Shown one piece after another: positions 59,593 through 64,000 of a DNA stretch of 64,000 nt. Each line of letters opens with the position of its first letter. The first letter of the stretch is position 1. The stretch comes from XN24 sp035514535. GTDB lineage: Bacteria > Pseudomonadota > Gammaproteobacteria > Steroidobacterales > XN24. The notes under the pieces are model-generated. The model had not been told where the DNA came from. It worked only from the letters and a program-made list of their open reading frames with translations, and searched no databases. Where the stretch lies: contig DATKAZ010000003.1 in NCBI GenBank assembly GCA_035514535.1, positions 1 through 64,000 of the forward strand. Direction: 5' to 3'. The position numbers were made by a program, and so were the translations under genes.

Positions 59593-61527
59593 GTGAGTCT
59601 GGCGCCGGGGCTGATCGCCGAACTCAAGCGAAGGAACGTGTTCCGCGCGGGCGCGGCCTACCTGGTGGTGGCCTGGCTGCTGGTCGAGGTGGCCGACACC
59701 GTGTTCCCGCGGCTGGGACTGCCGGACTGGACGGTGACCTTTGTCATTGCAATGCTGTTGCTCGGCCTGCCGGTGGCCATGTTCCTGGCCTGGGCCTTCG
59801 AGCTCACGCCCGAGGGCGTCAAGCGTACCGAGGAAGTCGCACTACAGGAGTCGGTCACGCCGCAAACGGGCCGTGCCATCGACAAGTTGATCCTGGTTGG
59901 CATGGTGGTCGTGGTGGCCGTGATCGTGGCCGACCGGTTCCTGTTCAAGGAGAGTGGCCCGGATGGGTCGGGTCCAGCTGCAGAGCAGGCAGTCCGGTCG
60001 CCGGCGGAGGACGCCGGATCTGCAACGGCACCCGCGGCCGACGCCTCCACCAGGACGCTGGAACCCGCCGCCGCGGACGAGGCCCGACAGTCGGACGCGA
60101 GCGGCATCGCAGTGCTGCCGTTCGTCAACATGAGCCCGGACCCGGAGAACGCCTACTTCGCCGACGGCATTTCCGAAGAACTGCTCAATATCCTCGCCGG
60201 TATCGAGGGGCTGAAGGTCGCCTCGCGCACCTCGGCGTTCTCTTTCAAGGGCAAGGACACGCCGATCCCCGAGATCGCCAGGCTGCTGGACGTGCAGCAC
60301 GTGCTCGAGGGCTCGGTGCGCAAGCAGGGCCAGCGCGTGCGCATCACGGCCCAGCTCATCGAGGCAGGCAGCGACACGCATCTCTGGTCCCAGACCTACG
60401 AGCGGGAACTCGTGGATATCTTCCGCGTGCAGGAGGAAATCGCGGTCGCGATCACGACGGCGCTCGAGGGCATCCTCGGCACGCGCCGGGTCTCGGTAGA
60501 CGCGCCGACGGACGATCTTAAGGCCTACCAGGACTTCCTGCGCGGTCGCTCGGGCTTCTACCAGCGCTTCGAACTGGACCGGGCCATCGATGACCTGCAG
60601 GCGGCGGTCGATCGTGACCCGCAATTCGCCGAGGCCTGGGCATTTCTTTCCGCGGCCACCGGTGTCGTCTACGGCGGCGGCTACCCGACCGCGTGGGATT
60701 CCGCCGTCCTTAGACATCGCTTCGAGCAGGCCACCGCGCGGGCACTGGAGCTCGACCCCAACATTCCGATCGTGCTCGCCAGCATGGGCCGACGCCTTGT
60801 CGAACAGGGCAAGGTGGCCGAGGGGCTTGCCATGGAGGAACGGGCGGCCAGGCAAGTCAGCCCGGACACCTCGCCGCGACTCTGGCTCGGTATTTCACTC
60901 GCGGAGCTGGGCTACATGGATCGGGCGCTGCCCTGGTTCGAGAGCGCGCATGCCCAGGATCCCCTGGTGTCGATCAATCACGGTTATCTCGGCTATGCCT
61001 ATGCCGTCGTCGGCCGGGAAGAGGAGGGCCTACGGATTGTGTCGCGCGGCCTGGAGCTGAACCCGACCGCCTGGTACTGGGTGCAGTTGCTATCGTTCGA
61101 GGCGATTCACAAGGGTGACATCGCGCGGTTCACGGACCTGTGGACGATGCTGGGGGCCGACGAAGAATTCATCGATTCGCTTCGAGCTGCTGCGGTCGAT
61201 CCCGATAAGCGAGCAGCTCTGTTCGCGCCTTTGCCAACTGAAACCGCCGGCCACAACAGCTATTTGGTGGTGTTGTCCTTGGTGCTGCGCGATACCGACC
61301 GTTTGTTCGACGCGGTCAGGCACACCGATCGCAGCGGAGAGAACTACATGCGACTCGCGGCATGGCTGCCTTCGCTCGGCTGGCTGCGGGAGGATCCGCG
61401 CTTCTACGCGTTCATGCGCGACAGCGGCGCCGTGGCCTACTGGGAGGCCGAGGGTTACCCGCGCGGCTGCCGCCCGGTGGATGGTCCGGAGGGGCGCCGG
61501 CTGGACTGCAGCGAGTATTCGCCATGA
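59593..61527 (+). CDS. TPR2: TolB-N-like/TPR membrane protein
   Basis: The protein (644 aa) starts at a GTG with GGAGG 6 nt upstream. It shows the complete form of the family: IAELKRRNVFRAGAAYLVVAW leading into two TM helices, the box AFELTPEGVKRTEE, a third hydrophobic helix (LILVGMVVVVAVIVA), a long Ala/Pro linker, the TolB-N-like domain (GIAVLPFVNMSPDPENAYF, LKVASRTSAFSFKG, HVLEGSVRKQGQRVRI), then TPRs (AEAWAFLSAATGVV, ARALELDPNIPIV). The C-terminal domain is probably periplasmic. It overlaps the truncated TPR3 gene by ATGA. Confidence 0.88.
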   Translation: MSLAPGLIAELKRRNVFRAGAAYLVVAWLLVEVADTVFPRLGLPDWTVTFVIAMLLLGLPVAMFLAWAFELTPEGVKRTEEVALQESVTPQTGRAIDKLILVGMVVVVAVIVADRFLFKESGPDGSGPAAEQAVRSPAEDAGSATAPAADASTRTLEPAAADEARQSDASGIAVLPFVNMSPDPENAYFADGISEELLNILAGIEGLKVASRTSAFSFKGKDTPIPEIARLLDVQHVLEGSVRKQGQRVRITAQLIEAGSDTHLWSQTYERELVDIFRVQEEIAVAITTALEGILGTRRVSVDAPTDDLKAYQDFLRGRSGFYQRFELDRAIDDLQAAVDRDPQFAEAWAFLSAATGVVYGGGYPTAWDSAVLRHRFEQATARALELDPNIPIVLASMGRRLVEQGKVAEGLAMEERAARQVSPDTSPRLWLGISLAELGYMDRALPWFESAHAQDPLVSINHGYLGYAYAVVGREEEGLRIVSRGLELNPTAWYWVQLLSFEAIHKGDIARFTDLWTMLGADEEFIDSLRAAAVDPDKRAALFAPLPTETAGHNSYLVVLSLVLRDTDRLFDAVRHTDRSGENYMRLAAWLPSLGWLREDPRFYAFMRDSGAVAYWEAEGYPRGCRPVDGPEGRRLDCSEYSP

Positions 61528-62420
61528 GCCTGTTCGCCGAACTTAGGCGCCGCAAGGTGATTCGGGTCGCCGTGGTCTATGCGGCGACGGCGTTCGCCGT
61601 CTTGCAGGGGGCCGACATCATGCTGCCACGGATGGGTGTCCCGGAGTGGGGCATGAACCTGGTCGTCGCGCTCATCGTGCTGGGTTTCCCGATCGCGCTG
61701 GTGCTGGGCTGGGCACTGGAGGTGACACCGGATGGGATCAAGCGCACCGAGACGGCGCCGGCCAACCCGGCCATACAGGGCGGACAGGACATGCCTGACG
61801 AGACTCCGGCGCTGCTCGGCAAGCGCACCGTGCTGGCCAGCTCCTTGCTTGTGGCGGTAGGCATCGGGCTGGGTGCGGGATGGTGGCTGAAGCCTGGCAC
61901 GGATGTTACGCAACAACCGGACAGCGGGGATTCGGTAACGCCTTCAGCCGCTACTGCGCCGGCTGGTAATGCCGTGCCCGCGGCAAGCGCCGAGCCTGCC
62001 ACGATCGGTGTGGCGCGCGAGCAAGGCCTGATCGCGGTGCTGCCGTTCCGCAATCGCAGCGCGCGAGAGGAAGACGCCTTCTTCGCCGAGGGCATCCATG
62101 ATGACCTGCTTACCCAGTTGTCCAAGGTCGCGGCGTTCAAAGTGATTTCGCGCACGTCGATGATGCGCTACGCCGATTCGACTCTTTCCGTCCCGCAGAT
62201 TGCTGCGGAATTGGGTGCCGCGGTAGTGCTGGAGGGCGCGGTGCAACGGGCCGGCGACCAGGTGCGGGTCAATGTTCAGCTGATCGACGGCGCCAGCGAT
62301 GTCCACATCTGGGCGGAGAACTACGACCGGGCGCTGACCACCGAGACGATCTTCGCGATCCAGGCCGACATTGCCGAGGCCGTCGCCGACGTCTCGACCA
62401 GGCCGAGTCCTTCGCGATGA
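61524..62420 (+). pseudogene. TPR3: paralogue truncated after the TolB-N-like domain
   Basis: The ATG overlaps the TPR2 stop as ATGA, and the protein begins like its siblings (LFAELRRRKVIRVAVVYAAT, ALEVTPDGIKRTE). The TolB-N-like domain is present (LIAVLPFRNRSAREEDAFF, VISRTSMMRYAD, ELGAAVVLEGAVQRAG). It stops at residue 298, right after IQADIAEAVADV, where siblings continue with 200-400 residues of TPR repeats. A deletion is therefore likely at about 62395-62405. The shortened protein could still be made, anchored and folded, so it may be either a pseudogene or a TPR-less variant. Confidence 0.7.
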
Positions 62421-62550
62421 AGAAGTCCTCCGCTGGCTTGATACGCCAGCAGCGTGGCACGGCATGAGCTGGACCCCGGTCGTCGAGCTGTTGCAGGCAT
62501 TGCGCATCCGCCGCTATCGGCACCACGGCCTGCAGGTGGCGGTCCCATGA
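62401..62550 (+). pseudogene. C-terminal remnant in the next frame after TPR3
   Basis: A frame different from TPR3 reads naturally from about 62401 to a TGA at 62548-62550, including EEVLRWLDTPAAWHGMSWTP and VVELLQALRIRRYRHHGLQ, and its stop overlaps the TPR4 start by ATGA. The frame is not coding-like further upstream, so this appears to be the preserved end of a gene whose front was lost in the deletion that truncated TPR3. I do not recognise the family; it could be the original TPR3 tail. Confidence 0.45.
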
Positions 62551-64000
62551 GCGCGCGGCCGGGCCTGTTCGCCGAACTCAAGCGCCGCAACGTCTTCCGC
62601 GTGGCACTCTTCTATGTCGTGACGGCGTGGCTGGTCATCGAGGTAGCCGAGACGGTGCTGCCGCTGTTCGACGTGCCCGACGGCGTGCTGCGCGGGCTGG
62701 TGCTGCTGCTGGTCATCGGCCTGGTGCCTGCGCTGGGCCTGTCGTGGATCTACGAACTCACCCCCGAGGGGATCAAGCGCGACGCCGATCTGTCTGCCAC
62801 CGACCTGCAATCCCCCCACACCGGCCGGAAGCTCAACTGGGCAACGCTGGTGGTGGCGGTACTGGCCATCGGCTTCCTTGCGGTAGACCGGATGAGCCCG
62901 GCGCCGCCGACAGGTCCGACGCCCGGGCCTGCGGGCTCGCCTGCGATTTCCGAAGCCGGGACCGAGGTGCTCGATGCTTCGATCGCGGTGTTGCCGTTCA
63001 CCGATCTGTCGCCGGGCGCCGACCAGGAGTACTTCTCCGACGGCATGGCCGAGGAGATTCTCAATGCGCTGGTGCAGGTAGAAGGACTCACGGTCGCGTC
63101 CCGTACCTCCTCGTTCGGCTTCAAGGGCCAGGAGAGCCTGGGCATGCCCGCGATCGCCGGGCGCCTGTCGGTGCGCCACGTGCTGGAGGGCAGCGTGCGC
63201 CGCGCCGGCAACAACCTGCGTATCACCGCGCAGCTGATCGACGCGCGCGTGGACCGGCACCTGTGGTCCGATACTTTTGACCGCCCGCTGACCGCGGAGA
63301 ACGTGTTCGCCATCCAGGAAGAGATCGCCTCGGCGATCGTCGCCGCACTGGTCGATTCGCTCGGCATCGAGATCGAGGACAAGGTCCGGCTGGTTCAGCC
63401 GACGGAGAACCTGACGGCTTACGAAATGTACCTGCGGGCGCGTGCCTTGTTCCAGGCCCGCAGCGATCTTGATGTCGCTGACGACCTGCTGCGCCAGGCG
63501 CTCGAGCAGGATCCGGATTTCGTCAACGCCTGGGAATTGCGCGCGGCGGTGCAGACCGTCATTGTCGAGTACGGTTACACGCAGCTGTCGCAGAATGAAC
63601 ATGATCGCCGTGGTGTGGCGTTTGCAGAAAGGGCGTTGGCCATGGAGCCGAACAGCGGCATGGCTTTGGCGACGATGGCCAATTTGCGACTGAGAGCGAC
63701 CAGCCGGCTGCTGCAGCGGCACGATCTGGGCACCATCATCCGGGACCTGGAGCGCGCCGCGGAACTGGATCCGCACAACAGTTCCGCGCTCAACTGGCTG
63801 GGATTATCGCTCGGCCACGTGGGCCGGCTCGAGGATGCACTGCAGACCTTCCGGCGTTGCACCGAAGTGGCTCCGCACTTCGGTCCCTGTGGCGAGAACC
63901 ACTACGACATCTTGTGGGCCCTGGGCCGCCCGGCCGAGGCTTTCGCGCGTATGCAGGATGCGCTCGCCGCGGGCGCGGTCGTGTCCGAGTATGGCAACTT
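62547..64000 (+). CDS. TPR4: TolB-N-like/TPR membrane protein, partial at window end
   Basis: The frame from the ATG at 62547 stays open to the last base, so the 3' end is missing (at least 484 residues). It has the family start (GLFAELKRRNVFRVALFYVVTAW), two TM helices, IYELTPEGIKRDADLS, a third helix (WATLVVAVLAIGFLAV), a proline-rich linker, the TolB-N-like domain (SIAVLPFTDLSPGADQEYF, LTVASRTSSFGFKG, HVLEGSVRRAGNNLRI) and TPR units (AERALAMEPNSGMALATMANL, LERAAELDPHNSSALNWLGL). It overlaps the remnant frame upstream by ATGA and may be cotranscribed with TPR2 and TPR3. Confidence 0.88.
   Translation, partial: MSARPGLFAELKRRNVFRVALFYVVTAWLVIEVAETVLPLFDVPDGVLRGLVLLLVIGLVPALGLSWIYELTPEGIKRDADLSATDLQSPHTGRKLNWATLVVAVLAIGFLAVDRMSPAPPTGPTPGPAGSPAISEAGTEVLDASIAVLPFTDLSPGADQEYFSDGMAEEILNALVQVEGLTVASRTSSFGFKGQESLGMPAIAGRLSVRHVLEGSVRRAGNNLRITAQLIDARVDRHLWSDTFDRPLTAENVFAIQEEIASAIVAALVDSLGIEIEDKVRLVQPTENLTAYEMYLRARALFQARSDLDVADDLLRQALEQDPDFVNAWELRAAVQTVIVEYGYTQLSQNEHDRRGVAFAERALAMEPNSGMALATMANLRLRATSRLLQRHDLGTIIRDLERAAELDPHNSSALNWLGLSLGHVGRLEDALQTFRRCTEVAPHFGPCGENHYDILWALGRPAEAFARMQDALAAGAVVSEYGN

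Overview
The window reads as high-GC gammaproteobacterial chromosome: a TonB-dependent receptor, porin-like barrels, lipoprotein and Tat signals, a NtrC/NtrY-type pair with a sigma-54 promoter, and MacB/FtsX permeases of the long 'ADOP' type. Several families here (tandem TolB-N-like/TPR membrane proteins, arrays of 800-residue permeases) are familiar from poorly cultured Gammaproteobacteria (Woeseia/Wenzhouxiangella/Steroidobacter-like); the placement is inference. Gene density is very high, most junctions are 1-8 nt overlaps, and no gap exceeds about 205 bp. I saw no tRNA, rRNA, CRISPR array or insertion sequence.

Layout. 1-3308: a gene tail, a small hypothetical gene, then a TonB-dependent receptor behind a near-consensus sigma-70 promoter. 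3454-6495 (minus): MazG-like pyrophosphohydrolase, Rieske non-haem iron oxygenase, APC permease, and a small frame overlapping the permease end. 6671-8995: membrane-anchored M28 peptidase.

9109-42788 is the centrepiece, one co-directional run of about 33.6 kb. It opens with a strong sigma-54 (-24/-12) promoter and a HlyD-type adaptor. It carries ten double-FtsX permeases (P1-P10), two LolD/MacB-type ATPases (one near each end), a short relic of an eleventh permease tail, and five inserted accessory genes (M20 peptidase with lipobox, ECF-type sigma factor, VOC protein, two secreted lipocalin-like proteins). It ends with a sigma-54-dependent response regulator and its histidine kinase. The likely logic is that the terminal two-component system activates the head promoter, producing a MacAB-like export or envelope-trafficking machine with many alternative permeases sharing few ATPases and one adaptor. 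No TolC-like channel is in the window.

42854-45462: decayed LysE-type exporter, and a TetR/SRPBCC/DUF1761 operon with a palindromic operator candidate. 45514-48854: AlaX-like tRNA editing protein divergent from an FMN alpha-hydroxy-acid oxidase, then a DksA-like protein and a secreted metallo-beta-lactamase-fold hydrolase. 48877-52399: NmrA-like protein, then the coupled DUF2157/DUF4401/GDYXXLXY membrane triad. 52401-55978 (minus): GMC oxidoreductase, PhzF-like protein, porin-like barrel. 56119-64000: four paralogous TolB-N-like/TPR membrane proteins (the third truncated, the fourth leaving the window), interrupted by a Tat-exported intradiol dioxygenase and a VapBC-type toxin-antitoxin pair preceded by a relic of another antitoxin start.
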